NCBI RefSeq assembly: GCF_014193515.1
Contig: NZ_BLXX01000004.1
Coordinates: 186,001 to 250,000 of the forward strand
Source of the DNA: Geomonas silvestris
GTDB lineage: Bacteria > Desulfobacterota > Desulfuromonadia > Geobacterales > Geobacteraceae
Direction: 5' to 3'
DNA: 64,000 nucleotides
Part shown: piece by piece, positions 26,027 through 38,417 of the stretch
Numbering within the stretch: position 1 is the first letter of the stretch
Layout: every line of letters starts with the position of its first letter
Notes under the pieces: generated by a model
The model's database searches: none
Seen by the model: the letters and a program-made list of their open reading frames with translations, nothing else
What the model was told of the DNA's origin: nothing
Made by a program: the position numbers and the translations under genes

Positions 26027-27232
26027 CTATCCTACGGTACCGGCGATCTTGAAGATCGGCAGGTACATGCAGATGATGATGACGCCGATGACGAACCCCA
26101 TGGTGACCATAATGGCCGGCTCGATGGCCGTGGTGAGCACCGAGAGGTTGCGCTCGATCTCCTCCTCGAAGTAGTCGGAGATATCCGAAAGCATCTCCTC
26201 GAGGGAGCCGGTGGTCTCGCCGACCGACAGCATGCGCAAGGCCAGGGGGGGCATGAGCTTGATGCTCTCCAGGGCGCTCGACAGCTTGCTCCCCTCCTCG
26301 ACACGGACCACGGCCGCCAAAAGCGCCCGCTCCATGACCTTGTTGTTCAGGGTCCCCACCGACATGCGCAGCGACTCGACGATCGGTATCCCGGAGCCGA
26401 GCACGGTCCCGAGGGTGCGGGTAAAGCCGGAGACCGCGTAGCGGCTTAAGACCGGCCCCACCAAGGGGAGCTTGATCTTCAGGGCGTCGACGGTGAAGCG
26501 GCCGGACTCGGTCTCCTTCCAGCGCCTGAAGGCGGTTCCGGCGGCAACGGCGGCAGCGATGAAGACGATAAGATAGCTGCGCAGGAACGTGGTGAAGCTG
26601 ATCAGCATCTGGGTGGGGAGCGGCAGCGCGGCCCCCGAATCCGTATAGATCTTGCTGAAGGTCGGCACCACGTAGATGAGGAGCACGGAAACGGCGATGG
26701 CCGCCACCGAGACCAGGATCGCCGGGTAGAAGAGCGCCGTGACGATCTTGCTGCGGAACCCCTCGGTCCGCTTCAGGTAGGCGATGTAGCGCCTGATGGT
26801 CTGCGGCAGGTCGCCGGTACGTTCGCCGGCCTGGATTGAGGCGATGTAGAGGTGCGGGAAGATCCGGGGGTACTTCTCGAAGGCCTGCGAGAAGGCCATC
26901 CCCCCCTTGACGTCCTCGCGCACGGTGGCCAGGACGTCCTGGAGCTTTCCGGTGCCGGATTCCAGGATGGTGTCCAGCGCCTGCAGGATGGGGAGACCGG
27001 CTTTCAGGAGCACCAGGAGCTCCTGGTTGAACATCAAAAGCTCCTTGTTGCCGATCTTCTTGCGTCCAAGGCCCGATTCCATCAAGAACTGCAGCGGCTT
27101 CTTGCGCAGTTCGAACACAACATAGCCCTGATCCTCGAGGGTCTGCCTGAGGATCCTGGAGTTGACGGCGTCAAACTCCTTGACGACGATCTTGCCGTCC
27201 GACGAGCCTATCTTGCAGGTATAAATGGACAT
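26027..27232 (-). CDS. gspF: Type II secretion inner-membrane platform protein GspF
   Basis: This is a GspF/PilC family protein of about 401 residues, with two repeated cytoplasmic helical domains (MFNQELLVLLKAGLPILQALD and FTRTLGTVLGSGIPIVESLRMS) and three membrane helices (about 165-190, 215-235 and 375-398). It recruits GspE. It is the first gene of the secretion run. ATG 27232 begins MSIYTCKIGSSDGK, which fits the family; a TTG 21 nt upstream is also in frame. Neither has a clear ribosome site, so the start is uncertain. Confidence 0.9.
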   Translation of the reverse strand: MSIYTCKIGSSDGKIVVKEFDAVNSRILRQTLEDQGYVVFELRKKPLQFLMESGLGRKKIGNKELLMFNQELLVLLKAGLPILQALDTILESGTGKLQDVLATVREDVKGGMAFSQAFEKYPRIFPHLYIASIQAGERTGDLPQTIRRYIAYLKRTEGFRSKIVTALFYPAILVSVAAIAVSVLLIYVVPTFSKIYTDSGAALPLPTQMLISFTTFLRSYLIVFIAAAVAAGTAFRRWKETESGRFTVDALKIKLPLVGPVLSRYAVSGFTRTLGTVLGSGIPIVESLRMSVGTLNNKVMERALLAAVVRVEEGSKLSSALESIKLMPPLALRMLSVGETTGSLEEMLSDISDYFEEEIERNLSVLTTAIEPAIMVTMGFVIGVIIICMYLPIFKIAGTVG

Positions 27233-27382
27233 TAGACCATATGAGTACCACAAATGAGAAAGAATGGAAACAGTTAACGGTCAACAATGACGTGGTGCAA
27301 ACAAGTCTCAGAAACGGGGAATCGCCTCCGAGACCAGAACTGGCGGGGTCGGCGCAGCAAAGAATTGCCCGCGGGAACCGTT

Positions 27383-27571
27383 TTAGGCGTGGGACATCCC
27401 GATCAACCACAGGACAAAAAAGGCCAGGGCGGCAGCACCCCAGCGGAGGGCGGGCCGGGACAGGAAGACGCCGCGGGCCGGAAAGGAGGTCAGGACGAGC
27501 CCGACCACGGCGGCGACGAACCCCCACACGCCGACCACGCAGAGGACGGACCAGGCGCTGTTCAGCATCAT
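27383..27571 (-). CDS. Small two-helix membrane protein coupled to the glycosyltransferase
   Basis: This 62-residue ORF starts MMLNSAWSV, with its ATG overlapping the TGA of the glycosyltransferase (ATGA) and GGGGAGGAG just before it. Two hydrophobic segments lie at about 8-30 and 45-60, separated by a basic loop (ARGVFLSRPALR). The overlap and strong ribosome site argue that it is translated. No family is recognised; it may be a membrane partner of the glycosyltransferase. Confidence 0.6.
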   Translation of the reverse strand: MMLNSAWSVLCVVGVWGFVAAVVGLVLTSFPARGVFLSRPALRWGAAALAFFVLWLIGMSHA

Positions 27572-28293
27572 CTCCTCCCCATGAGCTTGCGGGCCAGGGA
27601 GCCCAGTTTCAGTTTCCAGACCATGACCACGGCCTCGCGCACGATCCGCTTGGACATCTTCGAGGTGCCGGCGTGGCGGTCGATGAAGATGATGGGGACC
27701 TCGGCGACCGTGAACCCCTTCTCCACGCAGCGGAAGTTCATCTCGATCTGGAAGGAGTAGCCGTCGGAGCGGACCTGTTCCAGTTCGATCGCCTCCAGGA
27801 CTGCGCGCCTGAAGCACTTGAAGCCGGCAGTGCAGTCGCGTATGGTGAGCCCGGTGATGACCCGGGTGTAGACGCTCGCGAAGTAGCTCAGCATCAGGCG
27901 GCGCAGCGGCCAGTTCACCACGCTCACCCCGTTCAGGTAGCGCGAGCCGATCACGAAGTCGAAGTCGCGCATCTTCTCGAAAAAAAGCGGCAGGATCGCG
28001 GGATCGTGGGAGAAATCGGCATCCATCTGCACGATGTAATCGGCGCCCTGGTCGAGCGCCACGCGGAACCCCTCGCGGTAGGCCGAACCGAGCCCCAGCT
28101 TCCCGGCGCGGTGCAGGACGCTCACCCGGCCCGTCTCAGCGGCAAGGCGGTCGGCAAGCGCACCGGTGCCGTCGGGCGAGTTGTCGTCCACCACCAAGAG
28201 GTGGATCCCGGGGTCTTGGGCCAGGACCTGGGCGGCCAGCCGTTCCAGGTTGTCACGTTCGTTGTAGGTTGGGATTACTACGACAGCTTTCAA
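27568..28293 (-). CDS. Dolichol/polyprenol-phosphate mannosyltransferase-like glycosyltransferase (GT2)
   Basis: This 241-residue protein has the GT2/Dpm1 motifs VVVIPTYNERDNLERLA, VVDDNSPDGTG, the metal-binding MDADFSHDP, GSRYLNG and the RxxLSxxA region. Length and sequence match soluble polyprenyl-phosphate mannose synthases without membrane domains. It would charge a lipid carrier with a sugar for surface glycans. The start is TTG at 28293; no ATG is near, and an AGGA...GTGAG stretch precedes it. A plausible promoter (TTGACT, 17 nt, TTATCC) lies upstream. Confidence 0.85.
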   Translation of the reverse strand: MKAVVVIPTYNERDNLERLAAQVLAQDPGIHLLVVDDNSPDGTGALADRLAAETGRVSVLHRAGKLGLGSAYREGFRVALDQGADYIVQMDADFSHDPAILPLFFEKMRDFDFVIGSRYLNGVSVVNWPLRRLMLSYFASVYTRVITGLTIRDCTAGFKCFRRAVLEAIELEQVRSDGYSFQIEMNFRCVEKGFTVAEVPIIFIDRHAGTSKMSKRIVREAVVMVWKLKLGSLARKLMGRR

Positions 28294-28456
28294 GGAAGAC
28301 TCACTTTTCCTGAGGAGTTAGGAAGCGGCGCACCAGCGGCCCCGCTACGCCCGTCGCAGCAGGCTCGGACAGCGGTGAGGATAAACGATTTGAGTTAATC
28401 AAGTCAAGCTAAAGGGGCCAAGCTGCCAGGCTCGCGACCCGACAGCCTGGCAACGC

Positions 28457-28485
28457 AAAAAGGCCACCCAAAACCGGGCGGCCTT
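28457..28485 (-). terminator. Terminator of the hup-tRNA transcript
   Basis: On the minus strand AAGGCCGCCC pairs with GGGTGGCCTT (one G-U) around a short loop, followed by a run of five T. It lies 11 nt after the CCA end of the last tRNA. A second hairpin without T run (arms TGCCAGGCT/AGCCTGGCA) follows at 28424-28452. Confidence 0.85.
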
Positions 28486-28496
28486 CTTCATTTCGA

Positions 28497-28573
28497 TGGC
28501 GGGGTTGACGGGGCTCGAACCCGCGACTTCCAGCGTGACAGGCTGGCACTCTAACCGACTGAGCTACAACCCC
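28497..28573 (-). tRNA. tRNA-Asp (GTC), copy 2
   Basis: The 77-nt gene includes an encoded CCA. The acceptor stem GGGGTTG pairs with CAACCCC, discriminator G; the anticodon loop is CTGTCAC (anticodon GTC); the TPsiC arm contains GGTTCGAGCC. It is identical to the copy at 28725-28801. Confidence 0.97.
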
Positions 28574-28639
28574 CTGTGAAACCGTTCACTGCAGGCGACC
28601 GGCCGGGGGGATCGGTCGCGATGTTGAAGGAGCACATAC

Positions 28640-28715
28640 TGGTGGGTGAAGAGGGGATCGAACCCCCGACATCCAGCTTGTAAGGCTGGCGCTCTCCCAG
28701 CTGAGCTATTCACCC
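28640..28715 (-). tRNA. tRNA-Val (TAC)
   Basis: The 76-nt gene includes an encoded CCA. The acceptor stem GGGTGAA pairs with TTCACCC, discriminator A; the anticodon loop is CTTACAA (anticodon TAC); the T arm contains GGTTCGATCC. It lies between the two tRNA-Asp copies. Confidence 0.97.
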
Positions 28716-28724
28716 ATTGTATGT

Positions 28725-28801
28725 TGGCGGGGTTGACGGGGCTCGAACCCGCGACTTCCAGCGTGACAGGCTGGCACTCTAACCGACTGAGCTACAACCC
28801 C
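28725..28801 (-). tRNA. tRNA-Asp (GTC), copy 1
   Basis: The sequence is identical to the copy at 28497-28573, with CCA encoded. It begins 35 nt after the hup stop with no terminator between, so the three tRNAs may be processed from the hup transcript. Confidence 0.97.
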
Positions 28802-28836
28802 GCATGTGCATCCGAACTGCTACTGTAGGTTACTGC

Positions 28837-29115
28837 TTACTTCCCGTTGACTGCAGCCTTCAGGGTGTTACCAGGCTTGAACTTCGGGGTCACCGAGGCG
28901 GCAATTTCGATCTTCTTGCCGGTCTGCGGATTTTGGCCGGTACGAGCGGCGCGGGAAGCGACCGAGAAGGTACCGAAGCCTACCAGGGTCAGCTTGTCGC
29001 CAGCGGCGAGGCAGTTGGTGAGCGCGTCGAGAAGACCATTGAGGGCCTTGTCTGCGTCAACCTTGGTGATCTTGGCCTGCTCGGCAATGGCGTTTACCAA
29101 TTCTGCCTTGTTCAT
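28837..29115 (-). CDS. hup: DNA-binding protein HU
   Basis: This 92-residue histone-like protein contains the HU signature GFGTFSVASRAARTGQNPQTGKKI and the N-terminal MNKAELVNAIAEQA helix. HU dimers bend and compact DNA. The start ATG follows a GAGGG ribosome site. It follows lon by 74 nt, a common order in Geobacter, and precedes the tRNA cluster. Confidence 0.96.
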   Translation of the reverse strand: MNKAELVNAIAEQAKITKVDADKALNGLLDALTNCLAAGDKLTLVGFGTFSVASRAARTGQNPQTGKKIEIAASVTPKFKPGNTLKAAVNGK

Positions 29116-29189
29116 CTAACCCTCCTGAGACTGCATCGCAAAGTGAAGCAACCTTATACCAGAGCCCTGTCGAAGCTGTCAACCACTTT

Positions 29190-31616
<2,427 letters not shown>

Positions 31617-31629
31617 GTGGTCCTGTAGG

Positions 31630-33479
<1,850 letters not shown>

Positions 33480-33496
33480 GGGACGCTCCTCTTTAA

Positions 33497-34807
33497 CTAC
33501 TTGTTGAGTTCTTCCTTGGCAACCTCGGTCACCTTCGCCTTCTCCACCACGAAGAGGATCGCCTTGTCCTCCTTCATCTGGATCGTGAGGTTTTCCAGGG
33601 CACGCGCGTTGTTCTGGTAGAGGCCCTTGACCTTCTCCAGCTCCTGGTGCGCCTGCTCGGCGATCACCTTCATCTGCTCGGCCAGGTCTTCCTCGGTTAC
33701 CGTGATCTTCTCCTTATCGGCAACCGCGGCCAAAAGGATAGTACCTTTTACCTGCTCCACAGCCACGTCCCTGAACTGCGCCTTGTAGGCCTCCTCGGTG
33801 AGCCCCACCATCTCCAGGGTCATGCGCTGCTGGGCCAGACGCCTCTTGGTGTCTTCCAGCATCCCCTGCGCCTGGCGGTCCACCAGTGCCTCGGGGACCT
33901 CGAGCGGGTTCTTCTCGATAAGGGCCTTGATCGCCCGGTCGCGCAGGTCGGTGTTGACGCGCTGCTCCTCCTGGGCCTTCTGGTACTCGGCGAGCTTCGC
34001 CTTGAGGGCGTCCAGGGTCTCGAACTCCTCGCCGAACTCCTTCGCGAAGTCGTCGTTCAACTCGGGAAGCTCCTTCACCTTGATCTCTTTCACGGTGACG
34101 GCGAACTCGGCGGCCTTGCCGGCCAGTTCCTGAGCGCCGTAGGTCTCCGGGAAGCTCACCTTCACGACCCCTGCGCTGCCGGCGCTCATGCCGACCATCT
34201 GGTCCTCGAACCCCGGGATGAAACGGCCGCTCCCCAGCTCGAGCTGAAAGTCTTCCGCCTTCCCCCCTTCAAACGGCACGCCGTCGATGGAACCGAGGAA
34301 ATCGAAGGTGACGAAGTCGCCCATCTGGGCGGCGTGCCCTTCGGCTGCCGGCACGAGCTGGGCCATGCTCTCCTGCATCTCGCGCAGGCGCTGGTTCACC
34401 GCCTGGTCGTCCAGGACCAGGATCTCTTTTTTCACTTCCAGGCCCAGGTAGTCCTTCACCTCGACCTCGGGGTAGACCTCGACGGTGGCCGAGTAGTTGA
34501 ACTCTGCGCCCGGCTGCAACTCGTCGTTTTCGATGGCCGGGTAGGAGACCGGGTTCAACCCCTTCTCCTGCAGCCCCTGGAACAGGGTCTGGTTCACCAG
34601 GCTCTTCATCACGTCGTCAGCCATCTTGTCGCCGTAGTGCTTCTCGATGAGCCCCATGGGAACCTTCCCCTTGCGGAACCCCTTGATGGAAGCGTGCTTG
34701 CGTATTTCGGCATAAGCTTTCTCGACCTCGGCGGAGACCTTCTCGGCCGGGATCTTGAAGCTTATCTTCTTCTTAATGCTGCTAAGCGACTCGACACTGA
34801 TCTGCAT
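33497..34807 (-). CDS. tig: Trigger factor
   Basis: This 436-residue chaperone has a ribosome-binding domain with the signature GFRKGKVPM (about 44-52), an FKBP-type prolyl isomerase domain (about 165-245) and a long helical C-terminal domain. It binds nascent chains at the ribosomal exit tunnel. It is the first gene of tig-clpP-clpX-lon, with a candidate promoter at 34975-35004. Confidence 0.97.
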   Translation of the reverse strand: MQISVESLSSIKKKISFKIPAEKVSAEVEKAYAEIRKHASIKGFRKGKVPMGLIEKHYGDKMADDVMKSLVNQTLFQGLQEKGLNPVSYPAIENDELQPGAEFNYSATVEVYPEVEVKDYLGLEVKKEILVLDDQAVNQRLREMQESMAQLVPAAEGHAAQMGDFVTFDFLGSIDGVPFEGGKAEDFQLELGSGRFIPGFEDQMVGMSAGSAGVVKVSFPETYGAQELAGKAAEFAVTVKEIKVKELPELNDDFAKEFGEEFETLDALKAKLAEYQKAQEEQRVNTDLRDRAIKALIEKNPLEVPEALVDRQAQGMLEDTKRRLAQQRMTLEMVGLTEEAYKAQFRDVAVEQVKGTILLAAVADKEKITVTEEDLAEQMKVIAEQAHQELEKVKGLYQNNARALENLTIQMKEDKAILFVVEKAKVTEVAKEELNK

Positions 34808-34974
34808 GGTAAACCCTCTCTTTGTCGTTATTGGCAGGTTAGCTGCCGCAATGCTTTCTGCATGTCATCAGGTGGGAAACGGTGACGGAATGTCGGGGCA
34901 TGCACGGGCAAGCCTGCATCCCGAGCGGCGCCCGCAATGCGAGCGCCATGCCACCCGGCACGCAAGAAAGGGGT

Positions 34975-35004
34975 AAGGTAACAAAGGGGGGCGGAGCTTG
35001 TCAA
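34975..35004 (-). promoter_or_regulatory. Candidate promoter of tig-clpPX-lon
   Basis: On the minus strand TTGACA (34999-35004) and TACCTT (34975-34980) are spaced by 18 nt, giving a leader of about 160 nt before tig. Confidence 0.5.
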
Positions 35005-35105
35005 CAGAGAAATTCCTTTTCAACCGGCAGCTTGGAGCCTAACCCCTTGAAACAACGGGGTTGCCGAGAGCCGGCGCGCGGCAACAAGGCCTCTAAAACA
35101 ACAAC

Positions 35106-35133
35106 AGGCGCAGGGGGCTTCCCCCCTGCGCCT
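35106..35133 (-). terminator. Terminator of the cytochrome bd operon
   Basis: A 12-bp GC-rich stem (AGGCGCAGGGGG and complement) with a 4-nt loop starts 7 nt after the stop of the 30-codon ORF. The downstream minus-strand tail is GTTGTTGTTTTAG, T-rich rather than a pure T run. Confidence 0.7.
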
Positions 35134-35139
35134 TCTCTT

Positions 35140-35232
35140 CTACAGCAGGTCGGCCTTGTTGAGGACGACCAATGCGCTACGGTACGATACGGACAACACC
35201 AACAACCACCCAACTAAAAGTACGCTATTCAT
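35140..35232 (-). CDS. CydX-like small subunit of cytochrome bd (30 residues)
   Basis: This 30-codon ORF (MNSVLLVGWLLVLSV...) starts 22 nt after the cydB stop and is preceded by GGGAGGAG at 6 nt. It has one hydrophobic helix followed by a short polar tail, the form of the CydX/CydS/YbgT peptides that stabilise the haem site of bd oxidases. The gene sits between cydB and the operon terminator. Strong position and ribosome site support translation; similarity at sequence level is too short to judge. Confidence 0.65.
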   Translation of the reverse strand: MNSVLLVGWLLVLSVSYRSALVVLNKADLL

Positions 35233-35254
35233 CGGTTTCTCCTCCCAATAGGGG

Positions 35255-36394
35255 TCAGTACATCTTTCTGGCGTCTTCACCGGTAGTCAGCTCCGCCAGG
35301 GTGAGCTGCTTGGAGTCCATCACCCGCCACACGTAGGCGACGTACGCCAAGACGAAGGGAACTCCCAGGGCCACGTAGCTCATCACCGTCAGGGTGAACT
35401 TGCTGCTCGAGGCGTTGTAGATGGTAAGGCTCGACTGCAGGTCGGTGAGCGACGGGTAGAAGGCGGTGCCATGGTAGCCTGCCAGCGAGAAAACCGCAAG
35501 ACCGACCAGCACCGTTCCCAAGCCTCCGAACCAGATGCCGCGATTTTTGTTGAGCAGCGCCGTGGCGACCACCCCCCAGACCACCGATACCAGCCCCACG
35601 AGGAGCAGCACCAAAACGACCGGCATCCCGAGAAGGTTGTGCAGGTACTTCCCCTGCTCCAGAGTGACCACGCCGGTCGCCGGATCCACCGCGAAGCCGG
35701 GCATGGTGAGAAGCCCGTAGAGAACGGTCAAAAGGAACGGGAGCGAGAGCACCAGGTTGGTGAGGCTCGCCTTGCGGGCCCGGGCCACCAGGGACTCGTG
35801 GCTTACGTGGTTCACCAGGTACAGGGCGCCCAGGGTGCGAGCCAGAAAGACCAGGAACAGGCCGAAGGCGACGTTGAAGTAGTTGAGCGCGGCCTCCAGA
35901 CCGTGGTACGGAGTCCCCCAGGTGACCTGGTTGTAGGTGCCAAGGGTAAAGCGCGACCCGGTGAAGAAGGTCCCCACCGCGGCGCCGATCAAGAGGATCC
36001 CCACGCTGCCGTTTAGGAACATGAAGATCTCATAGGTGCGCGCCCCCAGGACGTTGTTGGGCTTCTTGCGGTACTCGTAGGAGACCGCCTGGAGCACGAA
36101 GGTGAACAGGATCAGCATCCAGACCCAGTAGGCGCCGCCGAAGCTCGTGGCGTAGAAGAGCGGGAATGCGGCGAAAAGCGCCCCGCCGAAGAGGACCAGG
36201 GTGGTGAAGGTGAGCTCCCACTTGCGCCCCATGGCGTTCACGATGAGCGACTTTTCCTCCTCGGAGGCCGGCAGGGTGAAGATCAGGGTCTGCCCCCCCT
36301 GCACGAAGGTGAGCATGAGGAAGAGGGAGCCGACCACGGAGGCGATCAGCCACCAGAGCTGCTGCAGCACAGTGATATCCAGGTTACCGATCAT
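35255..36394 (-). CDS. cydB: Cytochrome bd quinol oxidase subunit II
   Basis: This 379-residue membrane protein has eight to nine hydrophobic helices and the CydB pattern (LQQLWWLIASVVGSLFLMLTFVQGGQTL at the start; GTPYHGLEAALNYFNVAFGLFLVFLARTLGALYL). It pairs with CydA to reduce oxygen to water with quinol electrons, conserving energy and protecting an anaerobe from oxygen. It starts 3 nt after cydA. Confidence 0.94.
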   Translation of the reverse strand: MIGNLDITVLQQLWWLIASVVGSLFLMLTFVQGGQTLIFTLPASEEEKSLIVNAMGRKWELTFTTLVLFGGALFAAFPLFYATSFGGAYWVWMLILFTFVLQAVSYEYRKKPNNVLGARTYEIFMFLNGSVGILLIGAAVGTFFTGSRFTLGTYNQVTWGTPYHGLEAALNYFNVAFGLFLVFLARTLGALYLVNHVSHESLVARARKASLTNLVLSLPFLLTVLYGLLTMPGFAVDPATGVVTLEQGKYLHNLLGMPVVLVLLLVGLVSVVWGVVATALLNKNRGIWFGGLGTVLVGLAVFSLAGYHGTAFYPSLTDLQSSLTIYNASSSKFTLTVMSYVALGVPFVLAYVAYVWRVMDSKQLTLAELTTGEDARKMY

Positions 36395-36397
36395 CGT

Positions 36398-37927
36398 TTA
36401 GGCCTCCGGTCCGATCTTGATCTGCTTCACCATGATGCCGATCTCGGCGATCAAAAGCCCGGTGAACAGGAAAAGGAAGATGAAGAAGGTGGTCTTGACG
36501 CTCCCCGCGGCGATGGCCGTGCTGGCGACACCGACCGGCAGGAGCCCCTCGATGGCCCAGGGCTGGCGCCCCACCTCGGCCACCACCCAGCCGGCCTGCG
36601 AGGCGACGTAGCCTAGGAACAGGCAGGCAAAGCAGATCGCCGAGAGCCAGCGGTGGTTCTCCAGGGTTCCCCTGAAGGCGCAGAAGAGCACACAGATAAA
36701 GACGATCGGGAAGAAGGTGCCGAGCCCCACCATGACGTGGAAGGCGTAGAAGGTGAGCGGGACCGGGGGGACCGCCTCTTCCGGGCGGTTCAGGTAGCCG
36801 TAGCCCAGGTCGTCCTTGTGCTGGTTGAAAAGCGCCAGCGCCGCCTGGGCTCCCGACTGGTCGCCGGTCTTCTTGGCCTCCTTGTACTTGGCGAGCTCCG
36901 CTACCGCGATCTTACCGGAGGCGATGCGCTCCTGGGCCCCGACGATCTTCCGGGTCGGGTTGCCGTAGACCAGGTCGTTGATCCCCGGGACAAAGCTGTT
37001 GGGATCGCGGTTGGCAAGCAAGGACAGCATCCCCGGGACGACCACCTCCTGCTTGAAGGCAGGGAGGTTGTCACCGGGCTTCTTGTCCGGGTTGATGATC
37101 CCCATGGCGACGATGGGGGCCTTCTCGGTCCCGGTGTAGAGCCCCTCCATGGCGGCAAGCTTCATCGGCTGGCGGTGGGCGATGTGGAAGGCCGACTCGT
37201 CGCCGTTGAAGGCGGCAAAGCCCGAGGAGACCAGGCCGAGCACCGCGGCCACCACCATGGAGCGCTTGGCGAGCTGCTGGTGGCGCTTTTGCAGCAGGAA
37301 CAGCCCCGAGATCCCCATCACGAAGAGCGAGGCGAGCAGGAACGAAGAGCTGGTGGTGTGGGTGAATTTCTGAACCGCAGTGGGCGAGAGCGCCACGTCG
37401 AAGAAGTTTTGCATCTCGAAGCGCGCCTTGTCCGGGTTAAAGGCCATGGCGACGGGGTTCTGCATCCAGCCGTTGGCCACCAGGATCCAGACCGCGGAGA
37501 GGTTCGAGCCGATGGCCACCATCCAGGTCGAGAAGAGGTGGAACCTCTTGGAGGCGCGCTCCCAGCCGAAGAACATCACGGCGAAGAAGGTCGCCTCGAG
37601 GAAGAAGGCGAAGATCCCCTCCACGGCAAGCGGCGCGCCGAAGATGTCCCCCACCATCCAGGAGTAGTTGGACCAGTTGGTGCCGAACTGGAACTCCATG
37701 ATGATGCCGGTGGCGACGCCGATGGCGAAGTTGATGCCGAAGAGCGTCATCCAGAACTTGGTGAGCTTCTTCCAGCTCTCGTCGCCGGTCCTTAGGTAGA
37801 TGGACTCGAAAAAGGCCACCAGAAAGGACAACCCGAGGGTCAACGGCACGAAGATCCAGTGATACATGGCGGTCAGCGCGAATTGCGCCCGGGACCAGTT
37901 CACCGTCATCAGAATATCATTTCCCAC
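36398..37927 (-). CDS. cydA: Cytochrome bd quinol oxidase subunit I
   Basis: This 509-residue protein holds the three haems. The haem histidine near the N-terminus (WSRAQFALTAMYHWIFVPLTLG), the GRQPW motif near the end and the quinol-binding Q-loop (about 250-380) are present. The Q-loop looks short, not the long E. coli type. GTG at 37927 is taken as start because GGAGGGGG lies 6-8 nt upstream; ATG 37909 is the alternative. It lies downstream of DUF4492 in the same direction. Confidence 0.95.
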   Translation of the reverse strand: MGNDILMTVNWSRAQFALTAMYHWIFVPLTLGLSFLVAFFESIYLRTGDESWKKLTKFWMTLFGINFAIGVATGIIMEFQFGTNWSNYSWMVGDIFGAPLAVEGIFAFFLEATFFAVMFFGWERASKRFHLFSTWMVAIGSNLSAVWILVANGWMQNPVAMAFNPDKARFEMQNFFDVALSPTAVQKFTHTTSSSFLLASLFVMGISGLFLLQKRHQQLAKRSMVVAAVLGLVSSGFAAFNGDESAFHIAHRQPMKLAAMEGLYTGTEKAPIVAMGIINPDKKPGDNLPAFKQEVVVPGMLSLLANRDPNSFVPGINDLVYGNPTRKIVGAQERIASGKIAVAELAKYKEAKKTGDQSGAQAALALFNQHKDDLGYGYLNRPEEAVPPVPLTFYAFHVMVGLGTFFPIVFICVLFCAFRGTLENHRWLSAICFACLFLGYVASQAGWVVAEVGRQPWAIEGLLPVGVASTAIAAGSVKTTFFIFLFLFTGLLIAEIGIMVKQIKIGPEA

Positions 37928-38009
37928 TTTACCCCCTCCTTTGTTGAGTTTGGCAGGTGGGCACCCGCCTTTGGTCTATCGTCTAAGCCCGTGGGCTTTT
38001 CGAGGTGAA

Positions 38010-38231
38010 TCATTTGGACGCCCCGCGGGTCAGGTTGTCGAGGACGTGCGCGGAGCGTTCCGCATCGCTGCGGAACTCTTTTTCCAGGACGTTGGAAAAA
38101 AAGAACAGTTTGAGAACGGCGAACATCAGGAAGAGCTTGACGAGGATGATCTTCCACAAGGTCCGCCCCAGCACCATGGAACGAAAGCCGTCCCGGTAGA
38201 AGGCGAAAAGCTCGCGCGGTGCGGCTCTCAC
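38010..38231 (-). CDS. DUF4492 small membrane protein linked to cytochrome bd
   Basis: This 73-residue protein contains FYRDGFRSMVLGRTLWKIILVKLFLMFAVLKLFFF, the hallmark of DUF4492 (PF14899), with one membrane helix at about 27-46 and a charged C-terminal tail. DUF4492 genes commonly sit directly upstream of cydA in Bacteroidetes and epsilonproteobacteria; its function is not established, and assembly or stabilisation is a guess. The start is GTG 38231, whose bases overlap the TGA of a 31-codon upstream ORF (38228-38323). Confidence 0.8.
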   Translation of the reverse strand: MRAAPRELFAFYRDGFRSMVLGRTLWKIILVKLFLMFAVLKLFFFSNVLEKEFRSDAERSAHVLDNLTRGASK

Positions 38232-38323
38232 GCCGGGAGCTCCCGGCAGCCGACGGGGCGGCGCCTGAGGGTGAGACAGAAGGTGGTCTGCGGTTTGGGA
38301 TTGGGCTGGGCAGGGATCGACAT
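38228..38323 (-). CDS. Possible 31-codon leader ORF before DUF4492
   Basis: An ATG at 38323 with GAGGAGTGTT before it opens 31 codons (MSIPAQPNPKPQ...) that end in a TGA overlapping the GTG start of the DUF4492 gene. This could be a coupling leader peptide, or the true N-terminus joined by frameshift. No homology is recognised, so it is tentative. Confidence 0.3.
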   Translation of the reverse strand: MSIPAQPNPKPQTTFCLTLRRRPVGCRELPA

Positions 38324-38417
38324 AACACTCCTCATCACACAGGTTTACGTTAATCTAAAGCATTGCCGGCCAAAGAGACAACAGGATCTTTTTACTCCCC
38401 TTTGTCGGCAAATTTTT

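Larger units (their letters stand above)
34808..35139. other. Non-coding region between tig and the cyd operon end
   Basis: The region holds the tig promoter and leader, a GTTGCCG/CGGCAAC inverted repeat and an AACCCC/GGGGTT hairpin around 35040-35090, and the cyd terminator at 35106-35133. I see no gene. Confidence 0.5.
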
